A stretch of 64,000 nt of DNA, from assembly GCA_964036195.1 (NCBI GenBank), contig OZ038455.1, positions 4,047,855-4,111,854 of the forward strand. Reading direction: 5' to 3'. Under the pieces are notes generated by a model. It saw only the letters and a program-made list of their open reading frames with translations, searched no databases and had not been told where the DNA came from. Shown in pieces: positions 10,601 to 21,236 of this stretch. Numbering within the stretch: the stretch's first letter is position 1; every line of letters starts with the position of its first letter. This stretch comes from Sphaerolaimus hirsutus. Lineage: Eukaryota; Nematoda; Chromadorea; Monhysterida; Sphaerolaimidae. The position numbers and the translations under genes are program-made.

Positions 10601-13152
10601 ATAGAGCGACATGGACAGGAATTTTTCAGTCCATTTTCAGGAATTAAGTCCATTTTCACTGGCTTTGAGGCCGCGGCAACCGGTCAGCCTAAAATATATG
10701 TCGTGAAGGGAAAATGCGCGCTTGCGCGCAAATTTTTTTCAAACTGTCGACAGAATCGTCGTCTGAAATGTGCCATTTCTGGCACATTTTTTGGTCCGGC
10801 CCGGGAAGGGAAGATTTTCGTCACTGTTCTGGCATCCACAGTTGTTCATAAAGGTCTCAAAACACTGTTGGATGCCAGAAAAGTGACATAAAATGGACGC
10901 TGGGGGTTTGCGTTCACATTTTTGCATGCAAAAATGTCATTTTTTCACTTTTTATAATTTTCACGATTTTTTTCCGGGATCGGGATCCCGGACTTGGGAG
11001 ATTCTCGGGATCGAGATCGGGATTTGAGAGTTTTCGGGATCGGGATCGGGATTGGTATTTTTGGATTTCGGGATCGGGATCGGGATTGGGGTTTCGGGAT
11101 CGGGATCGGGACTGCTAAATCCCGGAATTTCACGGGATCCGGGATCGGGATCGGGATCCCGTTTGAACCCTATGTGTAGGCACAATATTTTGGATCTTTT
11201 AGCAGGGGCCTTGTACATTCAGGCCCCAGTGGGGGTTCATATTTATGTTTAGATCGTAACTAGCTCCTCCCCACGGATAGATGCCTAGCTGAAACATTTT
11301 GTGGGGTTTCAATATCTAGGCTTATTCAAAATGCAGATAGGAGGAAATGTAGAAAAATCACTAGAATTAGGGTGAATAGCTATAAACTTGTTATAGTTTT
11401 GAACTAAAAACTAAAACTAACTGTTTTAAACGCACATTTATAGCCACAAATGGCTGAAAATACGGTATAAGGCCCACAAATAGTGCCTTTGAAGATCAAA
11501 ATTGGGGAAAAATGCCTAATAAATCGCTCCAGATGGCAAGATTCTGGGATTCAAAAATTTTTGAAAAGTAACCAAAAATGCATGATCAAGTCAACACATT
11601 CCAGATTTCCCCGATAACTTTAGCACCTTAACTTGACAACTTTATCAGTTCAACTTCAAGTTCCAAGCTCCTCAACTTTATCAAACGCAGGCACCACGAC
11701 ACGTTCCGAGTGATTTACCTTATAATTCCATGTGCCGCCATGGCATTTCTCGTCAATCACGATTTCACCCCAATTGAGGTGCGGTTTTTTGTCACTTTGA
11801 GCACTTTACACTTGACGGGGTACTTAACGGTCACTTTTTTACGATTTTCAGATAATGTGGACTTTTTCAATTTATCTGGAAAGTGTCGCCATAATGCCGC
11901 AATTGTTCATGTTATCGAAAACTGGTCAGGCTGAAACGATTACCAGTCATTATTTGTTCCTTTTGGGAATGTATAGGGCGCTGTGAGTTGTCTTTTTGTG
12001 CTTTTTTTTTGGGGGGGGGGTTATTCGATTCAAATTTTGGTTACTTGTGATAAAGATTCTGTGTAAGTGTGTAAAATTGTAACGAGGGTTTTGGGGGAAG
12101 ACAAACCTGAAAATCCTTATGGAAATATTCACGTGGTTCACGTTTTTCAATGGCAACGTTTACACGATTTTTTTTTGTGACGACTCGACAACACTAATTT
12201 AGTTCAATTAGTTGAGTTGAGTAAAAAGGTTCCATATTCATGAGAAAAAGCGGTCGACTACTAATTTTACCTAGGCCAATATGCATGTCAAATTGCAGAA
12301 TCATGCGTCCGGCAACGGCAAAAATTGTTCATACGTCTATAACTGTTGAGCTACAAGCAAGATTTTGCAATTTGACACACATATTTGCTTAGGTCGAATG
12401 TATAGTTGACCACATTTTCTCATGAAAATGGAACCTTTTTACACACTAATTGAACTTTTTAGCGTTGTCGAGTCGTCACAAAAAGCTGTATGTAAACAGG
12501 GCCTCACATTTTATTTTCCAAGCTCACATTTTCACGTGCAAAATGAATTGTGCAAATTCCCTTCGCAGATACATTTGCAACTGGGTTTACCGTTACCACT
12601 TGGAGGATTATTTTGACCCGATCGCCGTTGTTGCCGGCGTCATTCAAACAATTCTATACGCGGATTTCTTCTATTTGTACATCACTAGAGGTGAGCTGTG
12701 CGGCTTCCCGCCGGGCGTGTAGATTTGAGTAAATTCTAAAGCTTTGAAAATATTCGAAATTTGAAGAAAAAAAAATTGAAATGGTCGAGATGTAGAGAGC
12801 CGTTGATTGAGCGGAAATTATTTTTAAAGCGTATAGTTTTGTTAAAATTTATTGTTGTGGTATTTTTGAAAGGAATTTTGTTGTGACTGATATGGATAAT
12901 TTGTTGAATTTGCTACTTGCGGCGTTGGTAAGCTTGAACTTTTGAATACGCATAAACATCTATAATATCTTTTTAATATACATTCCAAGTTTCAAATATG
13001 CTCAATGAATGAAATGCATGGAAGAAACGATGTTAGAATATAAAAATAAACAATTATTTTCATATATTTTATTAAAAATTCTATAATTATATTTTCATCT
13101 AACCTAATTTTCAGTTCTGCAAGGTGGCGGTGCTATTCAGCTTTCAGCATGA
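7656..13152 (+). CDS. kdelr: KDEL receptor (ER lumen protein-retaining receptor)
   Basis: This receptor binds KDEL-like tails of escaped ER proteins in the Golgi and returns them to the ER in COPI vesicles. Exons: 7656-7746, 9446-9617, 11691-11778, 11852-11982, 12569-12690, 13115-13152. All introns are GT-AG and phases agree. The product is 213 residues (family 212) with seven membrane segments. Conserved ligand-site residues are present: R5, R47, D50, E127, Y158, R159, N165 and R169. Diagnostic blocks are [67 protein letters not shown] and [20 protein letters not shown]. The last exon encodes [12 protein letters not shown], where vertebrate receptors have a lysine-rich VLKGKK tail. Reading through the last donor instead gives [10 protein letters not shown] and a stop. 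Introns carry MITEs at 8200-8828, 8932-9414 and 9675-10812. Confidence 0.97.
8200..8828. mobile_element. TAGGGTG hAT-like MITE with TTTCCG-repeat core
   Basis: The ends are TAGGGTGTCAAA and TTTGACACCCTA inverted repeats. The flanks are a perfect 8-base duplication, CCAGTTAC, at 8192-8199 and 8829-8836, which points to a hAT transposase. The 629-base core is almost entirely diverged TTTCCG/TTTTCCG repeats in one orientation. It lies in intron 1 of the KDEL receptor. Confidence 0.85.
8932..9414. mobile_element. CAGGGGTCTCC hAT-like MITE
   Basis: Inverted ends CAGGGGTCTCC/GGAGACCCCTG are flanked by a perfect 8-base duplication, ACACACTG, at 8924-8931 and 9415-9422. The core contains ATAGATAGCTG repeats and G/C runs. 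A closely related copy is at 14903-15299. It lies in KDEL receptor intron 1. Confidence 0.85.
9675..10812. mobile_element. CAGGGACGTAGCCAGG hAT-like MITE, interrupted
   Basis: The left end CAGGGACGTAGCCAGGATTT is followed at 9754-10456 by a second element, then by the rest of the same family (GGCGCC palindromes, a GCGCGCTTGCGCGC block and a CCGGCCCGGGAAGGG block). The expected right inverted repeat is missing and another repeat follows, so the element is 3'-truncated. The complete relative is 20162-20600. Confidence 0.65.
9754..10456. mobile_element. TAGGGTT hAT-like MITE with ATATCG-repeat core
   Basis: The ends are TAGGGTTCAAACGATAT and ATATCGTTTGAACCCTA, with a perfect 8-base duplication GCGGCGCC at 9746-9753 and 10457-10464. 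Both arms are filled with ATATCGAATATCGAT repeats and the middle is AT-rich. It is inserted in the CAGGGACG element above. The copy at 21574-22207 has the same core type. Confidence 0.85.
10813..10950. repeat. Dispersed repeat, first of two copies in the window
   Basis: The segment from GATTTTCGTCACTGTTCTGG to TGTCATTTTTTCACTTTTT recurs at 51650-51785 with few changes. It contains a small hairpin (TCTGGCATCC / GGATGCCAGA). Its nature is unknown. An array of GGGATCGGGATC repeats follows each copy here and precedes it there, so the two may belong to one composite element. Confidence 0.5.
10976..11172. repeat. GGGATC-core TAGGGTT-type element, left end lost
   Basis: Repeats of GGGATCGGGATC end in CCCGTTTGAACCCTA, the right end of the TAGGGTT family. 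No matching left end is visible. A similar diverged array is at 51446-51640. Confidence 0.55.
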
Positions 13153-13490
13153 AAATTTCCCGAAGAAAAAAGAATTTTTGTTGCTTTTCATCGATAATTG
13201 GTTGCTTGTTTCTATTGAGAAATGGATTTTAATTGCAAAAATTGCATTTGAAAAAAGAGTGATTGTTCATTTCGAAGTGAACATTGAATTGATTTTTGGT
13301 GCCACTATTTATGTTCGGTTGATCAATTTTGACCAGTTGTGTGTTTCTGCATTTTGGTTGTGGGTATCTTTTTGTAATTTGAATTATTGCATAATTTATA
13401 GTTGGCAACATGACATGTGGTGGTTAAGAATTTTCCTGTGAAGTTTTTTTGTATTCCAATCAATTTTTCTTGGAAGTGATTTTGGTTTCC

Positions 13491-13496
13491 AATAAA
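13491..13496 (+). promoter_or_regulatory. Candidate polyadenylation signal of the KDEL receptor gene
   Basis: AATAAA lies 339 bases past the stop codon of the KDEL receptor, in AT-rich sequence and before the repeat-rich region. Confidence 0.4.
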
Positions 13497-13669
13497 TCAA
13501 TTTTTCAATGGCGCCAGAGAAGATATTTGAGGCGTCCAATTGTATAAGTCAAGATTGTCAAAATTGATTGTGCAAAATGCACTATTTCGACTTTGCCTCG
13601 AGTAAAAAAAAATACCAGGGACTTTTGTTTTTTTATTTTTTTTTCATTCACAGTACGTTTTGAAGTAAA

Positions 13670-14114
13670 TACCGTATTTCCTCGAAATACCCCCCTTGAA
13701 ATACCCCCCCCCCCCTCGTTTGACCCCCCCCCCCTCTCGAGACCACTATGAAACAATCACCCCCCCTCGAAATACCCCCCCAGATTGAGTGTAAAGAGAA
13801 CGTACATGACAAATACTGCAGTTTGTGTTCTGCGTAGTGCAGAACACACGTTAAAACAATGTCGATAGAACAGTGTACATACCATCTACATACTAATATA
13901 AGTCTACAGAACCTTATAAATGGCGGTTTTTGTTGCATTTTTCGACGTCTGCGTACGTTTCAGACGACAATTTCGTACTTGGTTTTAAAAAATTTTATTG
14001 TGAAATAATAACCCCCCCCCCCCTCGAAATACCCCCCCCCTCGTTTAACCCCCCCCCCCCTCGGGACCACTATGAAACAATCACCCCCGGGGGGTATTTC
14101 GAGGAAATACGGTA
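13670..14114. mobile_element. TACCGTATTTCC pogo-like MITE
   Basis: Ends are TACCGTATTTCCTCGAAATA and its reverse complement, starting and ending in TA, consistent with a TA duplication (Tc1/mariner-pogo type). Inside, CTCGAAATACCCCCC and CTCGTTTGACCCCCC phrases repeat near both ends around a palindromic centre. Relatives: 41783-41886, 53795-54249, 55071-55523, 56920-58919. Confidence 0.75.
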
Positions 14115-14426
14115 CCCATTTTACAGCCACAAGTTATGTTTTCTATTGTTAAACTTTATGAGAACGTGAAATGTTGCCTTTATGCTCGTCTAGGTACCAA
14201 TTTTTGGTGTTGATTGTGTGATTAAATTTGTATGGTGATCATAGGTAATTCCGCAAGCGGACAAGTGACAAGAACAGTTAACCTTAGTAAGTAAAAGTAA
14301 CCTAAGTGTCAAGTATTTTTATTTTAAAACTGTTAGACTATGATAATTTAGGCGTTTAACTCCACTCGCTGTAACACTTTTATCACTTACTGCCGCTTTT
14401 TTGACCCTTCCTTTCAATTGGCCCAG

Positions 14427-14613
14427 GTGCCAGTTCCGCATCCTGTAAAGTGTAAAGTAAAGTGTTAAATGTCAAGTAAAGTGTCATACAAATTTGTCAA
14501 ATGTCATGCAAATGTCAAAAGTTCCGCAATAAAATCTTTTGTTTTTTTAAATATTTTATGTATTTGAGAGTGCATGACATTAGAGTCATCGCAGTTTAAT
14601 GTGTGCGGAACTG
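14427..14613. mobile_element. GGTGCCAGTTCCGCA MITE (intron-forming family relative)
   Basis: Ends GGTGCCAGTTCCGCATCCTG and TGCGGAACTGCCC are inverted. The interior has the TGTCAAATGTCATGC phrases shared with the copies that form iRhom introns. Here it is intergenic. A relative with the same TTCCGCA ends is at 62709-62882. Confidence 0.6.
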
Positions 14614-14902
14614 CCCAAATTACCCTTCAACATTCTTTTTTTTGTCGGTCACCTTTCACAGGAAAAATCAATTTGAGGTGTGAATCTTTTCTTGGAACGT
14701 GGTATTACGTTATTCCTATTTTACCGTGTTTCCGTGATTCATAAATCATTTATAAACTATGGGGTTTAATTGTGTTGTGGTGAGAAGTGTGTCAAAATCG
14801 TTGTTCCTTGGCGCTGCTTATATTTTTGTGCCCTGTCAAATAGCAAGGTTTGCTTAGCGGTCACTTAGCGGCGCGAATGAAACTTTGAAACATACATTTG
14901 TC

Positions 14903-15299
14903 CAGGGGTCTCCAAGATTTTGGCCCTCGCGGGGGCTGGATAGTTACCAAATCGCTCCTCCCGAGGGATAGATAGCTGAAAAGTTTCTGGGGGGGGGGCT
15001 CGCGGGGGCAAAATATATAGGCTTTTTCAGTGCATAGAAGGCCGAAGGGGAAAAAATCGCTAGTAATTGGTTAATAGTGGCTAAAAGTAGGTTAAAAATG
15101 GCTACAAACAGGCATATAACCATGCATATAGCCGGAGAGCACGATTTTGAAGGTGAAAAACTATAAAAAGGTGCGAAAATTAGTGATTTTGAGCGAAAAT
15201 TGGGGGAAAATTTCTCAAAAACCACTCCAGATAGATAGATAGCTGGCGGATTTGGGGGGGGGGGGCAGCCCCCCAGCCCCCTCCCCTAGGAGACCCCTG
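14903..15299. mobile_element. CAGGGGTCTCC hAT-like MITE, second copy
   Basis: Inverted ends as in 8932-9414, with a perfect 8-base duplication CATTTGTC at 14895-14902 and 15300-15307. The interior is nearly collinear with the first copy, so both derive from recent mobilisation. Confidence 0.85.
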
Positions 15300-15605
15300 C
15301 ATTTGTCACTTTATAAGACGCGGGGTTGACCCAAAGCAATGCCATTACGACAAATGTTTGTGGCGCCGGTGCCACGTCGCTTTATCAACAATAAGTGTTC
15401 AGTGGTACAGTAGATTTCATGAAAAATATACAGTATATTTGAACCACCCCCTTGAATAAACCCCATGTCAAATAGCTGATGGAACATTACAGCTTGAATA
15501 CCCCCCTGTCAGCCCCCAGAGCAGAAAGTTGCGGGTGAAATTCTGAATAATTCCCAGCCTTGAATTACTCGCCTGTCATAGTCGAATGAAAATATTACTC
15601 CCGTG

Positions 15606-15745
15606 TAGTGATGTAAAAAACGTCAGGGCAAAAAATGACCACTGGTGGGGTTGGCGCCAGCGCCACAGCGAAATGGCGCCAAAAGTAGCCATGGCGCTTG
15701 GTACTTTGGCGCTAGTGCCAGCGCCATTGCGTATTTACACCACTA
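15606..15745. mobile_element. TAGTGATGT hAT-like MITE with GGCGCC core
   Basis: Ends TAGTGATGTAAAA and ATTTACACCACTA are inverted. The flanks CTCCCGTG and CTCCCGGG match at 7 of 8 bases. The 140-base core is GGCGCCAGCGCC palindromes. A related element with a GGCACC core is at 56019-56416. Confidence 0.7.
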
Positions 15746-16599
15746 CTCCCGGGGACTTTCAGAAATGGTATTCCAAAAAATCACGTCCGATAGAATGTAT
15801 TATCAATGTTTATTATATTGTTGGTTGTAGCACTTTCTGAGTGTACGAATGCATCGGCATTTAGTTGTTTTTATCTATTAAGTAATTACCTATTGCGGTT
15901 TGATTTCTTTCATGTTGTTCAATAATAAAGTGGAATGAATTTGAGATTCTTTTGATCATGATTTGATGTGAAAAACCGTCTAGTGGCTGATTGCAACTGC
16001 GGATATTGGAATTTGATGGGGGGTCCCCCACAAAAATGCTAGTTGTGTATTTATTTGTGACAGGAGAAAAGCTTCATGTAAAATCACGTGGGCACCAAAA
16101 CACGTTATGTAAGATCACATGTAAAATGTAATAAAAATTGTAAATTCATTTCACGTGTTTTCAAATTAGCATTTGTCATTTTTATGACATTTCATATTAC
16201 ATTTTACAGGGCACCTTGGGCCAGTTCCGCCACTCTGAAATTAAAAACGTCAGAAAAATGTGTCAAATGTCATGTGAAATATACAGTGCCAGATAAAATC
16301 TGTTGCATAACATCCACAGACAAAACCACCTTGCCGACAACTCGCTGCGAGCCAGCAGCAAAAATGAGGCCAGCTCGCTGACATGTTTTATCTATGATCA
16401 CGCTGACAACTTGCTGACAAATGTAAACGTCTGCATGCTAGCAGCGCATGTCCTGTCTAACAGTGGGTTGTAAGTTTTGGTGCTTTTCCCTGTTTTCTGA
16501 CACATTTTACTTATTGTCTGCATGACATTCTGGTGCTGGAATGACAATCTTATAAGCTGTATAGCTATAGCTGACATATCATCTTATAGGCCGTACTGC

Positions 16600-16850
16600 A
16601 GTGGCTTGCACCTTGCACGCGTGATTCACGCTGGAAGCGTGCCAACGTCATTACACTTTCTATATCAGACTCTCATAAAAAGTTGAAGAATTCACCGCTG
16701 TTGAATTGTTACTTGTTTTACGACGATGCATTTTGTTCATTTTTTTAGAAAATCACGTGCTTTTTATCATTGGCACGCTTCCAACGTGAGACATAAATAA
16801 ATGCGCATGCAGAGGTATAGTCGATTAGACAATGTTTTTTTGCTGGTGAG
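16600..16850. repeat. Copy of the CTGGAAGCGTGCCAACG Tc1-type MITE family
   Basis: The arms GCACGCGTGATTCACGCTGGA...GTGCCAACG and TTGGCACGCTTCCAACGTGAG face each other. The same arms occur at 27752-28056, 46790-46860 and 57031-57700. The 57 kb copy lies between TA repeats inside another element, which suggests a Tc1/mariner-type inserter. Confidence 0.6.
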
Positions 16851-17742
16851 TTAATGAAATGACACCCCGCAATTTCTCTGTGACATTTCCACAAAACTTG
16901 TGTCACGTGGGACCAGCTGTTCGGATCAAAATTTGGGTGAATTTTGTGTCGTATTGGGAAAAACGAGTTTCTATTTACCACGAAAAGTTTTGTTTGAGTC
17001 GGGTCAAAATATTATTTCTAATTCTAGCTCTAGCTCAATTCAATTAGATTTCCCGCGAAATGTACGCAGTCAAAGCAAAACAAGTGTATCCAATTATGAT
17101 TAATTTAAAAAAAGAATCTCGCAACTTCTGCGGGAATTGCAACGAATTACGAAAGAGTCGCTTTTGATGACGAAAAAAAATTTTCTTTAACCGGACCAAA
17201 GGTATTCTCATTATTAACAGCTAGTAAATAAAAGGCTTTCACCCCTTCCAGACTGCCTATTTTATAGCCCAATAAAAAAATTTGTGGAAGTGGAAAATAA
17301 TGGAACCTGTTCCCAGCAAAAAAGTCCCACAGCTGCGGATTTTAGCTGTACAAAAAGTTCGGTTAGTGGGTCGACGCCATCATTCTATAGAAATTGCTTT
17401 TGGGGGAGTTATTTTAGGGGGGGGGGGCCCAAATTTGTTAAACGTACTGAAATTTTTTCAAAATATACGTAAACGTAATGTACCTATTTATTTTTTAACT
17501 CAAACCCCCGAGTACAGAAAACGTAAAGTAGTTTTTTTACTTTTACTCGCATGAGTAATCGTGACTAAAATACTTTTTCCTTGGAAAACGTAAAAATGAG
17601 TATTTTTGTGAGCTTTTGGCCCACTTTTCATTCAAAATCACTATTACAGGAGTACAGGAACTTTTTTCAGAGGAAACGTAAATGTATTTACTCTCTGTAC
17701 TATCGATTTACGTATTTATCGAGTAAAAGTAACTCCGATGTT

Positions 17743-18611
17743 TAGGGTGGCAGAATTTACCGTACCGTACCGTACCGTACCGCATTTTTGGAAAATTTAC
17801 CGTACCATACCGTACCGTTTACCGCACTTTTAGAATTTTACCGTACCGTACCGCGTACCGCATTTTCCAAAATTTACTGTACCGTACCGCGTACCGCACT
17901 CATTTACCGCAGAAAATGCGGTAAATTTTACTCAGATTGACCTTAAAAATTCACCTTAAAATTGACTTTAAGATGTGGTGTTCTGTAAAGTTTTTGCGCG
18001 CGAGCGCGCAATTTTGACAACATTGTTTTGACTGATTTGAAACCCTTCCATTTCCACGTGCAATATTGCTGTAACTCTTCATTTACACTAGTATAATGTG
18101 TTTTTTAAATCAAGCCATGTGCTTCAAATCGCACTGTAGTTGTTTTACATCATCCTCAATGTTTTGAGCTTATTTGTTGTAGGTACATATGTATGCACTT
18201 ATATACTTTTTACCATTTTCACTCACTAGCAATTTTTCACCCACTTTGAGCAATTTTTCTCCATTTTCTTCCTTCTAAACCTTAAAAAAGCCTATATATA
18301 GCCACTGCATTGTGGTTAATGTAATTCTATGTTATCACAATGTTATTGTGTTCTAAAGTCCATTAACAGATTGCATAATTCAATTTTCTGTCAATTCATG
18401 AAGTAAAAGTTGTCTGTAGTCCGGCATTGGTACATTTCTGACAAGCGAAAATTTACCGTACCGTACCGTACCGCGAACAGCACTTTTCAGATTTACCGTA
18501 CCGTACTGTTTACCGCAAAATGAAGATTTACCGTACCGTACCGTTTACCGCATAAGAGAAAATTTACCGTACCGTACGGTTTACCGCAAGGCCGTACCGT
18601 CTGCCACCCTA
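17743..18611. mobile_element. TAGGGTG hAT-like MITE with TACCG-repeat core
   Basis: Ends TAGGGTGGCAGA and TCTGCCACCCTA, with a perfect 8-base duplication CCGATGTT at 17735-17742 and 18612-18619. The terminal ~200 bases on each side are repeats of TACCG (ACCGTACCGTACC). The middle is AT-rich and holds a GCGCGCGAGCGCGC palindrome. Confidence 0.85.
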
Positions 18612-18712
18612 CCGATGTTAACAACTATGGTGGGACCAAGTGCCTCCAATAAGGGGTGGTTACCTCCCCCCAAATTGCCCAGCTATATAAATACAGCTGT
18701 ATATCAATACCT

Positions 18713-19347
18713 GGGGCCAGATTAAATACTCCCTACAGATTTGTAGGGTAGGGCGTACGCCCGATAGATTTTTTAAAGTTCAGCCGCATCGACGCACATG
18801 CACCGAGAGCAAGGCGGTTCGTAAAATATACGAAACCATCCCTTAAGGTTGCCGATATTGCAATATGACGTATATCACTTCGATTTTGGCTCGGAAATCA
18901 CGATTTCGTCATTTCTTGACCGTCTGCCAATTCGTTTTTTTTATTTTGTCGGGCGGGTTACTCGCATAGGTCACGCTTTTGTGTAGTCAGGTGGTCACTT
19001 TTTAGTGTTCACTGTCTGCAACCGAAACCATGAGGGCAGCGACAAGAAAGAAATGCATGCAAGACAAAGAGCGTACAAAAGCGCGACTTATGCGAGTAAC
19101 CCGCCCGACAAAATAAAAATAAAAACGAATTGGCAGACGGTCAAGAAATGACGAAATCGTGATTTCCGAGCCAAAATCGAAGCGATATACGTTATATTGC
19201 AATATCGGCGACCTTAAGGGATAGTTTCGTGTATTTTACAAACCGCCTTGCTCTCGGTGCATGTGCGTCGATGCGGCTGAACTTTAAAAAATCTATCGGG
19301 CGTACGCCCTACCCTACAAATCTGTAGGGAGTATTAAATCTGGCCCC
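18713..19347. repeat. Foldback element with ~220-base arms
   Basis: The sequence from GGGGCCAGATTAAATACTCC through the AGCCGCATCGACGCACATGC block returns in reverse complement and ends at GTATTAAATCTGGCCCC. The centre is about 19000-19080. No convincing gene lies inside; the 66-codon minus-strand frame at 19002-19202 is arm sequence. Confidence 0.8.
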
Positions 19348-20085
19348 TGGTGCCAATTTCACAAGTGGAGAAGCCAAAAAAACATTTTATATATTAAAAT
19401 TTATATACATTTATTTTTAAATATCTGTCTCTTGTACAAAAATAGATTATCTTATTCCCAACATATCCAAATTTTAATCATGTATTTACAAAGTGACATT
19501 TTCGACCGACTTTCGACTGACAGTGATCGACCGACTTCAGCACAGCTTGAACAATCTGGCGTTTTGCCAGGAGTTTTTGTCAAGTGGATAGAGTCAGATA
19601 AGTGAGTAATTTTGGATTTTTTGTTGGATCTGTAATGTTCAGATGTGACTGGCTTTTTGAGACTGAATATAGACGCTGACGTTTCAATGTTCCACTGCAA
19701 GTGATATGGCAGGTAAAAAAGTTGACGAAAATATAGAACGGCGCTCTTCTATTAGAAGAATTTGGTAATTCAAGGGGGCTTTTTCGAGGGAGCATATTAT
19801 TTTGAAAGAATTTTTTGAAATAACACATACTCCAATGTAGAAAAATGCAATTCCTTACTGAACCGTCAATCAATGAATCTGGCGGTGATTGTCACCGCAA
19901 TGACTTGTCGTTTTGTGGCGGTGACATCGCAAAACCTGGCAGTGACAATCACTGCGTCACCGCCATATTTTTCCTCACTGGGCATATACAGCGACATAGA
20001 CGGGAATTGAGTGTATTTTCACTCGCTTTGAAGCTGGGAGACTGGTCAGCCGAAAATAGGTGCTGCGTGGAGGGTGAAGAGTAGA

Positions 20086-20931
20086 GCAGATCTAGATGAG
20101 TAGCAGGTATAGATATGCAGTAGGTAGCACTAGATGAGTGGTGAATCTAGATGAGTAGCGGCAGGGACGTATCCAGGATTTTTGAGCGGGGGGGGGGGCT
20201 GCTTGTTTACGGAGCCCGGCGAGGGGGGGGGGCTCAGCCCCCCCCTAAAATTTTAGCTAAATAGTGGCGGAATGGCGCTATGGCGCTGGTGCCATTAGTA
20301 GGCGCCACGCCATGGTGCTATTGGTGTTGGTGTCAGCGCCATGGAACGCTGTATATGTATGTAAATATGCATACAAAACAGCAAAAAGCACAACATTGAG
20401 TGTATTTACAACGATTTGTGGCCACATGGAGCAAATCTGATGGTAATACCTTAATGTCTGGTGAAGAATGCGCACTTGCGCGCAAAAATTTTTACGCTGA
20501 CGTTGAAAAAGTCGCATTTTCCGGTCACTTTCTGGTCTCGCCCTGGGAGGGGGGGGGGCTGCAGCCCCCCCCCGCCCCCCCCCCCCTGGATACGGCCCTG
20601 AGTAGCGGGTATAGATATGCAGTAGGTAGCACTAGATGAGTGGTGAATCTAGATGAGTAGCGGGTATAGATATGCAGTAGGTAGCACTAGATGAGTGGTG
20701 AATCTAGATGAGTAGCGGGTATAGATATGCAGTAGGTAGCACTAGATGAGTGGTGAATCTAGATGAGTAGTAGGTATAGATATGCAGTAGGTAGCACTAG
20801 ATGAGTGGCGAATCTAGATGAGTAGTGGGTATATATATGCAGTAAATAGCACTAGATGAGTGGAGAATCTAGATGAGTAGCAGGTATAGATACACAGTAG
20901 GTAGCACTAGATGAGTAGCGGGTTTAGATGA
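20086..20931. repeat. 55-base tandem satellite
   Basis: A unit of about 55 bases (containing GTAGCACTAGATGAGTG and ATCTAGATGAGTAGCGGGTA) repeats in tandem with few changes. The array is split at 20162-20600 by a hAT-like insertion. A short inverted piece of the unit lies at about 21019-21087. The repeats have no spacers, so this is not a CRISPR. Confidence 0.85.
20162..20600. mobile_element. Complete CAGGGACGTATCCAGG hAT-like MITE inside the satellite
   Basis: Ends are CAGGGACGTATCCAGG and CCTGGATACGGCCCTG. The 8 bases AGTAGCGG lie on both sides (20154-20161, 20601-20608) and also occur in intact satellite units, which proves the insertion site. The core includes long G and C runs and a GGCGCCACGCCATGG palindrome. 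This is the reference copy for 1-267, 4855-5040 and 9675-10812. Confidence 0.88.
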
Positions 20932-21236
20932 GAACCGGCACAGGCAAGGATGTAGCCAGGGAGGGGCGGCCACCCCCCCTTCTCGGGCCAGACAAAAAAA
21001 TGTGCCAGAAATGGAGAAATATCTATACCTGCTACTCATCAAGATTAACCACTCATCTAGTGCTACCTACTGTGTATATATACTCGCCTCATCTGTGGTG
21101 GGTAGCTCGTATGTGGCAGTGTAGTATGTTTTTATGAATGGAGATTATGCAGTGCCATTGGGCTGCAAACAGAGACACTATGATATTGTGTTTCCTATTC
21201 ATGCTGATTCAATAAAAAAATCAACCCCCATTGCAG

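Larger units (their letters stand above)
13153..21236. other. Repeat-rich intergenic region between KDEL receptor and importin-like gene
   Basis: I find no exon that I can support here. Besides the listed elements it holds a partial AAACGTAAAGTA-type array (about 17490-17740) into which the 17743-18611 element inserted, and AT-rich unique sequence. A short open stretch at 17282-17400 has no splice support or recognisable motif. Confidence 0.5.

Noticed and set aside
10945-11252. Frames with IPIPKP / GIGIGI repeats on both strands
   Set aside because: They are translations of the GGGATC tandem array.
13124-13441. 105-codon plus-strand frame after the KDEL receptor
   Set aside because: It overlaps the real last exon in another frame and continues into the 3'UTR; no homology is seen.
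20086-20931. Regular repeats that might suggest a CRISPR array
   Set aside because: The 55-base units are directly adjacent with no unique spacers, and the context is eukaryotic.
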